Assembly: GCA_964621345.1 (NCBI GenBank)
Contig: CAZUON010000007.1
Location: 1 to 64,000 of the forward strand
DNA length: 64,000 nt
Reading direction: 5' to 3'
From: Glaciecola sp964621345
GTDB taxonomy: Bacteria; Pseudomonadota; Gammaproteobacteria; Enterobacterales; Alteromonadaceae
Shown: one piece after another, positions 35,535 through 44,547 of the stretch
Layout: each line of letters opens with the position of its first letter
Numbering within the stretch: position 1 is the first letter of the stretch
Made by a program: the position numbers and the translations under genes
The notes under the pieces: model-generated
What the model was told of the DNA's origin: nothing
What the model saw: the letters and a program-made list of their open reading frames with translations, nothing else
Database searches by the model: none

Positions 35535-35894
35535 ATGTCATCGAGTCTTAATAGTATTATGCAGCTTAGTCCTGACAAACGTTACGCGCACTTGTTAGAG
35601 CAAGCAAAAGCCACACAATCCTTATGGATCCTGACCGACGACGACGGCTGCGTCATGCTCAACACCGAAGATGAGGATTGCGTACCGGTATGGCCCTCGA
35701 AAGAATATGCACTGTACTGGGCAAGTGGCGATTGGGAAGGCTGTAAGGCACAAGATATATCATTAAAAGACTGGCTAGAGCGCTGGACAAGCGGTCTTGA
35801 GGGGGACGATTTATGTGTGGTGGTGTGCCCAAATCCTGAAGAAGCGGGTTTGGTGTTAGACCCTGATATGTTTGATGAGGATCTAAGGTCTTAA
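35535..35894 (+). CDS. DUF2750 protein
   Basis: A 119-residue acidic cytoplasmic protein. WILTDDDGCVMLNTEDEDCVPVWPSKEYALYWASGDWEGCKAQDISL matches the DUF2750 pattern (a strand, then WP...A..W...W). The family has no known function. It begins 3 bases after cysE and must be translated from the same message. No functional tie to cysteine synthesis is known to me. Confidence 0.88.
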   Translation: MSSSLNSIMQLSPDKRYAHLLEQAKATQSLWILTDDDGCVMLNTEDEDCVPVWPSKEYALYWASGDWEGCKAQDISLKDWLERWTSGLEGDDLCVVVCPNPEEAGLVLDPDMFDEDLRS

Positions 35895-35983
35895 ATTAAG
35901 CCAGAAGCACTGGATGGCCCCTGATATTTACTTAAATTGTGACCATCACGTAACGTTGCCCTTGTAGCGTCATTTTAGAAATA

Positions 35984-36006
35984 AAAAACGGCACCTCTAA
36001 GGTGCC
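35984..36006 (-). terminator. rho-independent terminator of the PEP-CTERM-like gene
   Basis: Read on the minus strand, a 7-base-pair stem (GGCACCT/AGGTGCC, 3-base loop) is followed by G and six T. It lies about 30 bases after the stop at 36037. On the plus strand only a weak T content follows, so it chiefly serves the minus-strand gene. Confidence 0.8.
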
Positions 36007-36036
36007 ATTCGTAATTTTACACTCAAGAATTTATTT

Positions 36037-36555
36037 TCAAAATCGTCGGCGATTTAATCGCATTGCTAATACAGCAAGCGCCAAAAACGCCAGCATGTTG
36101 GGCGCTGAAACTGGCTCAGCAACATCTAACACCGAAAATTCGGTAAATTCCGACGCTCCAAATACACCCCCTTGTCTAACAACTGTACCATCAACGGTAA
36201 GCGAGTATTCACCTAACCCGAAACCGCAACAGATGCCGTCACTAAACGAGTCGAGCAAACCAAACACATAATCACCCGGGGCTAAATCCCAGATAAACTG
36301 CCATGGACCAGGCTCTTCGCCTGAGAAGTCGCCCGGTAATGCAAAGCCATCTCCAAAGCCGATAGGAGAGCTTGCGTCTACGTCATAGGCGATGCCGTTG
36401 AATACACTAGACTGATCTGCGCCCAGTTCCCACATGCCAAAGCTTGTTTCATTGGGGAAGTCGTCAAAGGTGATGTCCAAAATCACAGCAGCATGTGCTG
36501 AACAGACCATTGATAAAAGAAAAAAGCTAGTAATGAGTTTTCTTGTTATATTCAT
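36037..36555 (-). CDS. exported protein with PEP-CTERM-like sorting tail
   Basis: A 172-residue protein. Signal peptide 1-22 (ends AHA). The mature part has a beta-rich domain with DSFSDGICCGFGLGEYSLTVDG, a pattern seen in several secreted bacterial domains. The last 26 residues read EPVSAP, a hydrophobic helix, then LNRRRF: the three-part PEP-CTERM sorting signal in the VSAP variant typical of Alteromonadales. Such proteins are cut by an exosortase and linked to surface glycans; no exosortase is in the window. It stands alone, with its own terminator. Confidence 0.8.
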   Translation of the reverse strand: MNITRKLITSFFLLSMVCSAHAAVILDITFDDFPNETSFGMWELGADQSSVFNGIAYDVDASSPIGFGDGFALPGDFSGEEPGPWQFIWDLAPGDYVFGLLDSFSDGICCGFGLGEYSLTVDGTVVRQGGVFGASEFTEFSVLDVAEPVSAPNMLAFLALAVLAMRLNRRRF

Positions 36556-36742
36556 TGTAATGTAATCTCGCGGTAAGCTAATTAATAATTGTGGTCAATA
36601 AATATACAAGCAATACTCGCGCCAAAAATAATTAATTAATAGATTCAATCACTTAAGTTTTTTAGTTCATTGCGTTTAGCTCAAAGTGTAAAGATTTCTG
36701 ACATTGCGTATCGTTTGCTTTACAAGGGTGGCTCGTTGCGTA

Positions 36743-37594
36743 TTAAAGTGCGAGACGCTTAAAGTCGTCCGCGCTATGACGCTCTTTCAGCTGTTTGCTC
36801 TCCTCTCCCCATACTTTGTTCACCAAGCGACCTCGCTGCACTGCAGGGCGTTCAAGGAGTTGTTGAGTCCAGCGCTGTACGTGCTTATATTCTTGCACTT
36901 GTAAAAACTCACCGGCGTCATACAAACTGCCATGAGCGAGTAAGCCATACCATGGCCAAATAGCCATATCGGCGATACTGTATTCTTGTCCGGCAATAAA
37001 TTCGTTTTGCTCGAGTTGTTTGTCGAGTACGTCTAGTTGGCGCTTTACTTCCATAGCGTAGCGATTAATCGGGTATTCGTATTTTTCCGGGGCGTAGGCA
37101 TAAAAGTGACCAAATCCGCCACCTAAAAAGGGCGTTCCACCCATTTGCCACATTAGCCAATTAAAGATTTCGGTGCGTTGTGAACCTGATTTTGCAAGAA
37201 ACATGTCGAAGCGTTCCGCTAAGTGCACCAATATTGAGCCTGATTCGAATACGCGCAAAGGACTGTCGCCTGAGTGATCAACTAAAGCGGGAATTTTAGA
37301 ATTAGGATTGGCGCTCACAAAACCTGAAGAGAACTGTTCACCCTCTTGGATATTGATTAACCACGCGTCGTACTCTGCTTCAGCAATACCTGCTTCAAGT
37401 AACTCCTCAAGCATGATGGTGGCTTTTACGCCGTTGGGTGTTGCTAAGGAGTATAACTGCAATGGATGTTTGCCTACTGGCAAATCCTTTTCATGTGTGC
37501 TGCCAGCAATGGGTCGATTGATGTTGGCGAATTTTCCGCCGTTGTTGCGATCCCAAGTCCATACGCTAGGGGGGCTATAAGTGGAGTCGGTCAT
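36743..37594 (-). CDS. yghU: YghU-type glutathione transferase / disulfide-bond reductase
   Basis: A 283-residue member of the Nu-class GST group. N-terminal WTWDRNNGGKFANINRPIAGSTHEKDLPVGKHPLQLYSLATPNGVK is diagnostic for YghU/YfcG-like enzymes, which bind two glutathiones and reduce disulfides. ESGSILVHLAERF and YSIADMAIWPWYG are the standard GST motifs. It begins 11 bases after yigB, so it is probably the last gene of the lptM-lysA-dapF-DUF484-xerC-yigB run. Confidence 0.92.
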   Translation of the reverse strand: MTDSTYSPPSVWTWDRNNGGKFANINRPIAGSTHEKDLPVGKHPLQLYSLATPNGVKATIMLEELLEAGIAEAEYDAWLINIQEGEQFSSGFVSANPNSKIPALVDHSGDSPLRVFESGSILVHLAERFDMFLAKSGSQRTEIFNWLMWQMGGTPFLGGGFGHFYAYAPEKYEYPINRYAMEVKRQLDVLDKQLEQNEFIAGQEYSIADMAIWPWYGLLAHGSLYDAGEFLQVQEYKHVQRWTQQLLERPAVQRGRLVNKVWGEESKQLKERHSADDFKRLAL

Positions 37595-37605
37595 ATAAAT
37601 TTACC

Positions 37606-38328
37606 TTAATCTGTTAGCAGATATTCAATTGATGCAAGCGAGTCTAGTTGCACATGAGGTAGGGTTAGCACTTGCTCTGTATTTAAATTCATAGGGCGGT
37701 CATAAGCAAACCATGCGCTTTTAAAACCCGCACGGGTGGCGCCCCAAACGTCTTTTTCTAAATTATCGCCCACATGCAAAATATGCTCTGGTGCTAATGA
37801 TAAAAGCGTAGCGGCCTTGTTGAACATATCAGGGTAAGGTTTCATGCGTTGCTCTTTAGTGGCATGCAACACATGCGTAAAATACGTATCGATCCCAATT
37901 TGCTGAAGATTGACATTGCCATTGGTGATCGCCACTAGCGGGACTTTACGAGCCAGCGTAGCTAAGGTGTGATGAATATCATCGTCGACTTTAAAATCAC
38001 TGCGCTTAAAATAAAAGGCATCAAAACATTTTTTTACTGCTTGGCTAATGTCAGCTTTAGGGAGACCAGATTTTTCAAAGGCGCTACGCAAAGTGATTAA
38101 ACGTAAGGCTCCCATATCATGGCGCAACTCTGGGTCTTCTTTGAGTGCTGCGTTTTTAAATCCAAACCAATCAGACGAGCTATAATAGGCAGCTTGTGGA
38201 TAGTGTTCACTAATGTAGCTTCGCAGATACTGCTCAGCCTCTACAATATAGGGCCAATTTGCATAAAAAGTATCGTCTAAATCAAAGCTAATGGCATGAA
38301 TTTTTGCGAAAGGTTTGTAAATAATCAC
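37606..38328 (-). CDS. yigB: HAD-family phosphatase YigB
   Basis: A 240-residue HAD hydrolase. Motif I is SFDLDDTFYAN, motif II VAITNGN, motif III around KPYPDMF, and motif IV HVGDNLEKDVWGATRAG. E. coli YigB dephosphorylates a riboflavin intermediate (5-amino-6-ribitylamino-uracil phosphate), and the position after xerC is the same as in E. coli. Translation starts at a GTG that overlaps the xerC stop (GTGA). Confidence 0.92.
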   Translation of the reverse strand: MIIYKPFAKIHAISFDLDDTFYANWPYIVEAEQYLRSYISEHYPQAAYYSSSDWFGFKNAALKEDPELRHDMGALRLITLRSAFEKSGLPKADISQAVKKCFDAFYFKRSDFKVDDDIHHTLATLARKVPLVAITNGNVNLQQIGIDTYFTHVLHATKEQRMKPYPDMFNKAATLLSLAPEHILHVGDNLEKDVWGATRAGFKSAWFAYDRPMNLNTEQVLTLPHVQLDSLASIEYLLTD

Positions 38329-39284
38329 TTCTTCTTCGCCCTAGGATGTGCTTTGTCATAGACTTCAGTAAGATGCTGAAAATTGAGATGGGTATAAACC
38401 TGTGTCGTCGATAAGTTAGCATGTCCTAACAATTCCTGAACTCCGCGTAAATCATTACTAGATTCTAATACGTGAGTTGCAAAGGAATGGCGCAAGGTAT
38501 GTGGACTTATTTGTTGATATAGCGTTTGTTGCTTGGCCCAGTGCTCTAAGCGGTTTGCCACTTGGCGGTTTGATAAGCGTCGCTTTTTTTTCGACAAAAA
38601 CAATGCATTCGAGTCTTCAATGTTGGCGCATTCATCACGCACTTTGAGGTAAGCGTCGAGAGCATCTGAGGCTTTACTACCAATAGGAATTAAACGTTGT
38701 TTATTCCCTTTACCGGTTACTCGTAAAATACGCCCTTCGCCACTGCTGGGGGAAATACTGTCGAGGTTTAATCCGGTGAGTTCCGATAAACGCACGCCGC
38801 ATCCATACAATAACTCCAACATGGCTTTGTCGCGCAGCCCAATAAAGTCATCGCGCTCAAAGTCTAGCAATACGTTCATTTCGTCAACGTTGAGCTGTTT
38901 AGGCAAGGGTTTATTTTGTTTAACTGAGTGCACGCTTTTAGCTGGATTGGAGGTTAGGTGCTTTTTTCGTACTAAAAACTGGCAAAAACTGCGTAAAACG
39001 GTGAGCTGAAGATTAATGCTACGAGATGAAAGGCCACGTTGATGACCAATATGCAATAACTTTTTACAATCTTCTATGTTCAGTTTTTGCCAATCATTAA
39101 TGTGTAAGTTTTCGCGTATATACAGTAATTGCCGGGTATAGTTTTTAACGGTGTGCGTTGATAATTGTCTTTCCACCGCGCATTCGTGTAAATACTTCAC
39201 TATCCAAGGGTCATCTCTCAAAGGCTCGTCAACGTGTGCTGAGCCCCCTAGTGCCTTACCGCTTATAGACGGATGCACTGGCAT
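38325..39284 (-). CDS. xerC: site-specific tyrosine recombinase XerC
   Basis: A 319-residue recombinase that, with XerD, resolves chromosome dimers at dif. The N-terminal core-binding domain covers 25-110. Catalytic residues are seen in LLYGCGVRLSELTGL (Arg), VTGKGNKQRLIP (Lys), SPHTLRHSFATH (His-x-x-Arg), LGHANLSTTQVYTH (His, then the nucleophile Tyr). The gene order DUF484-xerC-yigB supports XerC rather than XerD. Its end overlaps yigB. Confidence 0.95.
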   Translation of the reverse strand: MPVHPSISGKALGGSAHVDEPLRDDPWIVKYLHECAVERQLSTHTVKNYTRQLLYIRENLHINDWQKLNIEDCKKLLHIGHQRGLSSRSINLQLTVLRSFCQFLVRKKHLTSNPAKSVHSVKQNKPLPKQLNVDEMNVLLDFERDDFIGLRDKAMLELLYGCGVRLSELTGLNLDSISPSSGEGRILRVTGKGNKQRLIPIGSKASDALDAYLKVRDECANIEDSNALFLSKKKRRLSNRQVANRLEHWAKQQTLYQQISPHTLRHSFATHVLESSNDLRGVQELLGHANLSTTQVYTHLNFQHLTEVYDKAHPRAKKK

Positions 39285-39292
39285 TTTCTATC

Positions 39293-40018
39293 CTAAAGCA
39301 ACTTAGGTAAGTGAAATGATAAAAAATCGCGCAAGTAACTTAGCAAGGTCGTATCCATGTCGGGCGTAAAATGTAAGGCGTTGTCGCTCGCTATGGCGAG
39401 CAGAGCAATGGGCTTGTCTTTACCAATAGTCATTAGGGCGACAGATTCTGCAACTTCGTCTGGAAATAACAGCTGTTTCTCATTTAGGCCCAAGCGGCCA
39501 AAATAGTAGGGGGAGCGATTAAGCTTTTTATCGACTAAGCTGCGCTGTTGTATTTCGGGCATGATTTGCGAGGTCGGCAACTTGTTAGATACAAAGGGGT
39601 AAACATGCGCATGAGTAAGGCCAAGTGAATCACAAAGTTCGGTATTCAGTACCCTTTGTAAGTGCTCAAAGGATTCACATTGCACAATAGCCAAATTTAA
39701 CTTCGCATAAGTGGTGTAAATGGTTTCGTTGCGCTTGGCGTTTTCGAGTAACTTTTCTAATTGCTTTTTTAAGGCTTTTATTTTGTCGCGATACTGCTCT
39801 GATTGAAGCTGAGTGAGTGATACTACGCCTTTGTTTTGATGGTGAACGTGTAACTCGGCCAACACATCGGGGCAGCTTAAGAAAAAATCAGGATGTTGCT
39901 GCAAATAAGCTGCAACGCTTTTCTCTGATATTACTTGGTGTGTATCAGTGTTCTCCTCGGTATCGAGGCTTAGCTGTTCTTTTGGAGACAGTTCTGGGGC
40001 AGGTGAGTTATGGCTCAT
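39293..40018 (-). CDS. DUF484 protein, GAF-like
   Basis: A 241-residue cytoplasmic protein. SVAAYLQQHPDFFLSCPDVLAELHVHH is the signature of DUF484 (E. coli YigA is a short form). A coiled coil (about 75-105) leads to a GAF-like domain with LTHAHVYPFVS and ALLAIASDNALHFTPDMDTTLLSYLRDFL. Function unknown; the gene is always found between dapF and xerC in gammaproteobacteria, as here (8 bases before xerC). Confidence 0.92.
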   Translation of the reverse strand: MSHNSPAPELSPKEQLSLDTEENTDTHQVISEKSVAAYLQQHPDFFLSCPDVLAELHVHHQNKGVVSLTQLQSEQYRDKIKALKKQLEKLLENAKRNETIYTTYAKLNLAIVQCESFEHLQRVLNTELCDSLGLTHAHVYPFVSNKLPTSQIMPEIQQRSLVDKKLNRSPYYFGRLGLNEKQLLFPDEVAESVALMTIGKDKPIALLAIASDNALHFTPDMDTTLLSYLRDFLSFHLPKLL

Positions 40019-40093
40019 TTCGCAGACTCAACTAGAAAAGATATTGTATGATTCATAATAGAATACTCGTTAAAGAATGCTCACAAACAGAGC

Positions 40094-40984
40094 TTACAAG
40101 GGAATTTGCCCATCGTATATATGTTCAGCAGGGCCAGTCATTTTTAATACAGAGTCGCCGCCAGCCCATTTAATGTTTAAAGTACCACCACGCAACTGCG
40201 CCTCTACTTCGTTACCTAGTTTACCTTGGATTTGTCCTACTGCAACTGCAGCACACGCACCACTGCCACAGGCAAGAGTTTCGCCTGAACCACGCTCGAA
40301 AACTCGTAGGCGGATTTTTTGGTCATTAATTACCTGCATAAAGCCTACGTTGACACCTTCAGGAAAGCGCTCATGCTGGCCAATAAAGCGGCCTATACGT
40401 TCAACATCGACGTTATCAATATCATCGACTTGGATTACGCAGTGGGGGTTCCCCATAGAGACTACGCCACAAAAATGGGTATTGCCGCCCTCACGGATTA
40501 TATAGGTGTTTTCTTGTTTGTTGGCGGTAAAAGGTACTTGCGAAGGATCAAAAACAGGGCGTCCCATATTTACCGTGACCTGATTTTCCTTTTCTAAATA
40601 CAACACCATGCGACCTGATTTAGTACTCACCACTACTTTGTTGCGGTTTATTAGGCCTTGGTGTTTCACAAAGCGAGCGAAACAACGTGCGCCGTTACCG
40701 CACTGAGATACTTCGCTGCCATCGGCATTAAAAATGCGATAGTGAAAATCTTGGTCTGGGTCGTAGGGAGGCTCTACAAGTAACAATTGATCAAAGCCCA
40801 CACCAAAATTTCGGTCAGCTAATTGTACAATGCGCTCTTTTGAAAAAAACACATTTTGCGTCACATTATCGACCATCATAAAGTCGTTACCCAGGCCATG
40901 CATTTTAGAAAAATGCAAAACTGGCCGTTTGGGCGCTTTGTGCGATTTGTTATTGTGAGGATTGCTCATATTTATCGGTTTCAC
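40094..40984 (-). CDS. dapF: diaminopimelate epimerase
   Basis: A 296-residue enzyme that turns LL-diaminopimelate into the meso form for cell wall and lysine. The two active cysteines are visible in SQCGNGARCFARF and ETLACGSGACAA; N-terminal HFSKMHGLGNDFMMVD is standard. The N-terminus is about 22 residues longer than in E. coli; the start is a GTG at 40984, with an ATG at 40969 possible. It lies 39 bases after lysA, so both steps of the late lysine pathway are in one transcript. Confidence 0.95.
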   Translation of the reverse strand: MKPINMSNPHNNKSHKAPKRPVLHFSKMHGLGNDFMMVDNVTQNVFFSKERIVQLADRNFGVGFDQLLLVEPPYDPDQDFHYRIFNADGSEVSQCGNGARCFARFVKHQGLINRNKVVVSTKSGRMVLYLEKENQVTVNMGRPVFDPSQVPFTANKQENTYIIREGGNTHFCGVVSMGNPHCVIQVDDIDNVDVERIGRFIGQHERFPEGVNVGFMQVINDQKIRLRVFERGSGETLACGSGACAAVAVGQIQGKLGNEVEAQLRGGTLNIKWAGGDSVLKMTGPAEHIYDGQIPL

Positions 40985-41023
40985 TGCTCATGTAAATGAT
41001 GCAAAAATGCGTTAAAGGGCTTG

Positions 41024-42268
41024 TTATAAAGTACATTCGTCTTTATACAAGTCTTCGAGCTTCTCTCTTGCTCGCACAAGATGTATCTCACTTGCGTCGA
41101 CCATCACTTCAGGAGGACGGCAACGACTATTGTAATTGCTAGCCATCACAAAGCCATATGCACCGGCACTCCGGACAGCAAGGATGTCGCCAGGCTTGAT
41201 GCAAAGTGCTCGGTCTTTACCAATAAAATCACCTGTTTCACAAACAGGTCCTACAACATCATAAACGTGCTTGTCATCGGCTCTTGGCACTATGGCTTCG
41301 ATTTTTTGCCAAGCGCTATACAACGAGGGGCGAATGAGATCATTCATGCCGGCATCAACAATCGCAAAGTTCTTTTCTTCGCCTTGTTTTAAAAATTCAA
41401 CTTTGGTCAACAAAACACCAGCGTTTGCGGCAATCGCACGGCCCGGCTCTAAAATGAGCGTTAAATGTTCGCGTCCGCGCATTTTATCGGCCATTGCAGC
41501 GGCATATTCTTTTGGATGGGGTGGGTTTTCGTCGTCATATTTGACGCCTAAACCGCCTCCTACATCTAAATGATCAATATGAATATCGTGCTCGCCGAGT
41601 TCATCAATCAGCGCTAACAGGCGTTCGAGTGCATCAACAAAAGGCGCGATTTCGGTTAATTGAGACCCAATATGGCAGTCCATACCTTTAATATCTAAAT
41701 GCGATAACTTGGCCGCAGTTAAATAAGTAGCGATCGCGTCTTCGTGGGCGATACCAAATTTATTTGCCTTTAAACCGGTCGAAATGTAGGGATGTGTTTT
41801 TGCATCTACATCGGGATTAATACGCAGTGAAATGGGCGCTTTTAGGTCTAAAGACTGAGCAACATCGTTGATGCGTTGTAACTCAGGTATTGATTCAACG
41901 TTAAAGCACTTTATGCCCTTTTTCAGAGCAAACTCAATTTCTTCAGGGGTTTTAGCTACGCCAGAGAAGACGACTTTAGCTGGGTCGCCACCTGCGGCAA
42001 TGACTCGCGACAGCTCGCCGCCAGACACAATATCAAAGCCAGAACCCAGTTTGGCGAGTACCGACAGTACCCCAAGATTTGAATTAGCTTTTACCGCGTA
42101 ACATACTAAATGTTTGTGCTGACTCACCGCGTCGTCAAAGGCATGCCAATGGCGCTCTAGCGTCGCACGAGAGTACACATAGCAAGGCGTGCCATGAATG
42201 CGAGCAATATCGCTTAAAGCGACATCTTCGGCGTACATTTCGCCATTTTTATTTTCAAAAAAATCCAT
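41024..42268 (-). CDS. lysA: diaminopimelate decarboxylase
   Basis: A 414-residue PLP enzyme of the alanine-racemase fold that makes lysine from meso-diaminopimelate. PLP lysine in CYAVKANSN; the glycine-rich phosphate loop in HLDVGGGLGVKYD; EPGRAI; and the partner-subunit active Cys in GPVCETGDFIGKDR. It begins 2 bases after the lptM stop and is followed by dapF. Confidence 0.96.
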   Translation of the reverse strand: MDFFENKNGEMYAEDVALSDIARIHGTPCYVYSRATLERHWHAFDDAVSQHKHLVCYAVKANSNLGVLSVLAKLGSGFDIVSGGELSRVIAAGGDPAKVVFSGVAKTPEEIEFALKKGIKCFNVESIPELQRINDVAQSLDLKAPISLRINPDVDAKTHPYISTGLKANKFGIAHEDAIATYLTAAKLSHLDIKGMDCHIGSQLTEIAPFVDALERLLALIDELGEHDIHIDHLDVGGGLGVKYDDENPPHPKEYAAAMADKMRGREHLTLILEPGRAIAANAGVLLTKVEFLKQGEEKNFAIVDAGMNDLIRPSLYSAWQKIEAIVPRADDKHVYDVVGPVCETGDFIGKDRALCIKPGDILAVRSAGAYGFVMASNYNSRCRPPEVMVDASEIHLVRAREKLEDLYKDECTL

Positions 42269-42270
42269 AC

Positions 42271-42426
42271 TTAACCCTCTTGATCGTCGTTAGTAGGTGC
42301 AGGTGACGTTTCGTCGGGTTGATTTTGTGGCGCTTGCTCAGGTAAATAGAGTGGTCCTCGTTGACCACAGCCTACAAGCAGCAAGGTCGCCAATGCTGTT
42401 AGGGCTAGTTTTTGTCGCGTTGTCAT
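42271..42426 (-). CDS. lptM: LptM (YifL) lipoprotein
   Basis: A 51-residue lipoprotein from the ATG at 42426. The signal ends in LLVGC, and the mature N-terminus is GQRGPLYLPEQ, the invariant LptM/YifL pattern, followed by a disordered Pro/Gln/Asp tail. LptM helps the LPS translocon LptDE mature at the outer membrane. As in other gammaproteobacteria it precedes lysA, 2 bases apart. An open frame runs 17 codons further upstream but does not fit the family. Confidence 0.93.
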   Translation of the reverse strand: MTTRQKLALTALATLLLVGCGQRGPLYLPEQAPQNQPDETSPAPTNDDQEG

Positions 42427-42613
42427 TGTGTAAATCAAAGCTAAGGTTCTATGCCCTAACATTGCACTGCAACGCACTAAAATGCAACCGAAATTCGTGC
42501 TCTATCACCTAAGTTTGCGCATGATTTTAGTATAAGTAATATGCTTTCGCGGTTTACTCAGATTCGCTTTTCATCTAGGGTAAGGAAGTCTGTCTGAGCA
42601 AGAGCCTATTCCT

Positions 42614-43102
42614 ATGGAAATTAATACGTCAGAATTATGCGATTTATATGCCGATGGTATCGATGTTGTAGACCCTGTTTTTATTAGTTATGGAGGAGCG
42701 TTTTCCTATGCCGGAGAGGTCACTACCATTAAGTGTTTTGAAGACCGCGGTTTGGTCGACAAGGTGCTTGCTACAAATGGCATTGGTAAAGTACTGCTAA
42801 TTGACGGTGGAGGCTCTTTACGTAAGGCACTCATTGATGCTGAGAATATTCAACTTGCCATTGAAAATGGCTGGGAAGGTATTGTGTGTTACGGTTCAGT
42901 AAGAGATGTTGATTTACTCGAAGAGTTCGATATTGGCATTCATGCTATCAATGCAATTCCGGTAGCCGCGCAAGCCCGTGAAATTGGTGATTTGGATGTT
43001 GCTGTGAATTTTGCGGGTGTCACATTTTTGCCAGAGGATTTTATTTACGCCGATGGAACGGGCATCATTTTATCGCCCGAACCACTAGACATAGAAGCGT
43101 AA
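42614..43102 (+). CDS. rraA: ribonuclease E activity regulator RraA
   Basis: A 162-residue protein of the RraA/HMG-aldolase-like fold that binds RNase E and slows RNA decay. Conserved segments: TSELCDLYAD, FSYAGEVTTIKCFEDRGLVDKVL, GKVLLIDGGGSLRKALI, and GWEGIVCYGSVRDVDLLEE. Length equals that of E. coli RraA. Divergent from lptM; single gene. Confidence 0.94.
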   Translation: MEINTSELCDLYADGIDVVDPVFISYGGAFSYAGEVTTIKCFEDRGLVDKVLATNGIGKVLLIDGGGSLRKALIDAENIQLAIENGWEGIVCYGSVRDVDLLEEFDIGIHAINAIPVAAQAREIGDLDVAVNFAGVTFLPEDFIYADGTGIILSPEPLDIEA

Positions 43103-43122
43103 AACGTTCCGTTATTTTCGCC

Positions 43123-43902
43123 TTATTCAGCAAACACCGAGTTTAAGTAAGCGGCAATACGAACGCCCCCCTGCTGCAGGCGAAGTTTTACGGTTGGAAT
43201 GTGGTTGTACAAATAATCCCACGAGAGCTTTTCGCCATTGGGGTAAATTTCGTCACGAATGCGCGTGCTTTCTTCGATGTACACGAGCGGGTCGGTGGTC
43301 ATCCATTCTTGTGCTTGTTGGGCACTGATTTTATTATTTAACCACTCGCTCCATTCGGTAAAAGATAAGTCTCTGCGGTCAATCAAACCTGAATCCCATA
43401 CGCGGTGTAAATTTGATTCTTCCCAGAAAAATTCTACTTTTACATCGTTTCCGCCCCGGTCGGTGCCATTACCTGCATGTAAAGGTTGGTGTAAATCGCC
43501 AATAATGTGCACGGCAAAGCGTAATGCGAGTTGTTTATCTGCTTGTGATGCATCGGGGTCTTTAAGGGTTTTGGTAAACTCTGCGAGGGCAGTGTAGGAA
43601 TCGCCTTGCTCTGGCGCGCCAACTTCAACATAGTTCTTGCCAACGGGCACGGTGACATAGTGAAAAGGCCCCGCGATTTTTTGCCAGTAATGATCTGGAT
43701 TAGAGCGCATTTCATCTGGGTAAGTAGAGGCTTCTGCAAGGCTTTCGTTTGGCAAAATACGGCCAACGGCAGCTTTTGCCTCATCACTTAAATAATACTC
43801 AGCAATTTTGCCCGTTACCCTATGACCAGTCTGACCCCAAGCGTGGGCATAACTGCTAAGACCAAGCCCTAATAAGCTGGCAATAAGTACGATATGTTTC
43901 AT
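43123..43902 (-). CDS. secreted S1/P1-type nuclease
   Basis: A 259-residue exported zinc nuclease. The signal peptide ends AHA and the mature protein starts with Trp (WGQTGHRVTGKIAEYYL), whose amino group is a zinc ligand in this family. Further zinc ligands are in PDEMRS, GPFHYVT, HIIGDLHQPLHAG and GGNDVKVEFF..NLHRVWDSGL. S1/P1 enzymes cut single-stranded DNA and RNA and remove 3'-phosphates; in marine bacteria they probably feed on external nucleic acid. It lies 16 bases after ubiX on the same strand. Confidence 0.93.
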   Translation of the reverse strand: MKHIVLIASLLGLGLSSYAHAWGQTGHRVTGKIAEYYLSDEAKAAVGRILPNESLAEASTYPDEMRSNPDHYWQKIAGPFHYVTVPVGKNYVEVGAPEQGDSYTALAEFTKTLKDPDASQADKQLALRFAVHIIGDLHQPLHAGNGTDRGGNDVKVEFFWEESNLHRVWDSGLIDRRDLSFTEWSEWLNNKISAQQAQEWMTTDPLVYIEESTRIRDEIYPNGEKLSWDYLYNHIPTVKLRLQQGGVRIAAYLNSVFAE

Positions 43903-43918
43903 AAGTTTGTCCTAGTAT

Positions 43919-44542
43919 TTATTCAGTGTCTTTTGCTTGGCTATAGCCCCAGCGGCTGACCAGTGTTTGGTTTAAACCAATGTGATCGAGAATCCGTGCA
44001 ACCACAAAATCAACCAAGTCTTCAATGCTTTTCGGATTATGATAAAAACCCGGTGCCGCTGGCATAATGGTGACGCCAAGGTTTGATAATGTCAGCATAT
44101 TTTGCAGATGTAAGCTGGAGAGCGGCATTTCACGGGGTACTAAGATGAGCTGGCCTTTTTCTTTAATTACTACATCGGCGGCGCGTTCAATTAGATTGTC
44201 GCAAGCGCCTACGGCAAGCGACGACAATGTGCCCGTGGAACAAGGGCAAACAATCATTTGTTTGGGTGCAGCCGAGCCTGAAGCGACCGGAGAGAACCAG
44301 TCTTGTTTGGTACACACGGTTATTTGCTCGACGTTTGCTTCGGCATAGTCAGCAAACACCTTCGCCATGGCATCGGTTTGACTGGGTATTTTCATGTTTT
44401 CTTCGGTGGCAAAAACAACACGTGCGGCAGAAGACATCAACAAAAACACATGATAATCAGCTTTAAGCAACATTTTGAGAAGCTTAAGTGCATAAGGTGC
44501 ACCAGAGGCTCCAGTTATGGCAAGGGTAATGGACTTAGTCAT
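43919..44542 (-). CDS. ubiX: flavin prenyltransferase UbiX
   Basis: A 207-residue flavoprotein that makes prenylated FMN, cofactor for the UbiD decarboxylase of ubiquinone synthesis. Motifs: LAITGASGAPYALKLL, CPCSTGTLSSLAVGACDNLIERAADV, LVPREMPLSSLHLQNML, and IMPAAPGFYHNPKSIEDLVDFVVARILD. It starts 5 bases after mpl on the same strand; the mpl-ubiX order is common in gammaproteobacteria. Confidence 0.95.
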   Translation of the reverse strand: MTKSITLAITGASGAPYALKLLKMLLKADYHVFLLMSSAARVVFATEENMKIPSQTDAMAKVFADYAEANVEQITVCTKQDWFSPVASGSAAPKQMIVCPCSTGTLSSLAVGACDNLIERAADVVIKEKGQLILVPREMPLSSLHLQNMLTLSNLGVTIMPAAPGFYHNPKSIEDLVDFVVARILDHIGLNQTLVSRWGYSQAKDTE

Positions 44543-44547
44543 AGTGC

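Noticed and set aside
35078..35578. A 166-codon antisense frame over cysE
   Set aside because: It is a shadow of the strongly conserved cysE frame, with no family similarity.
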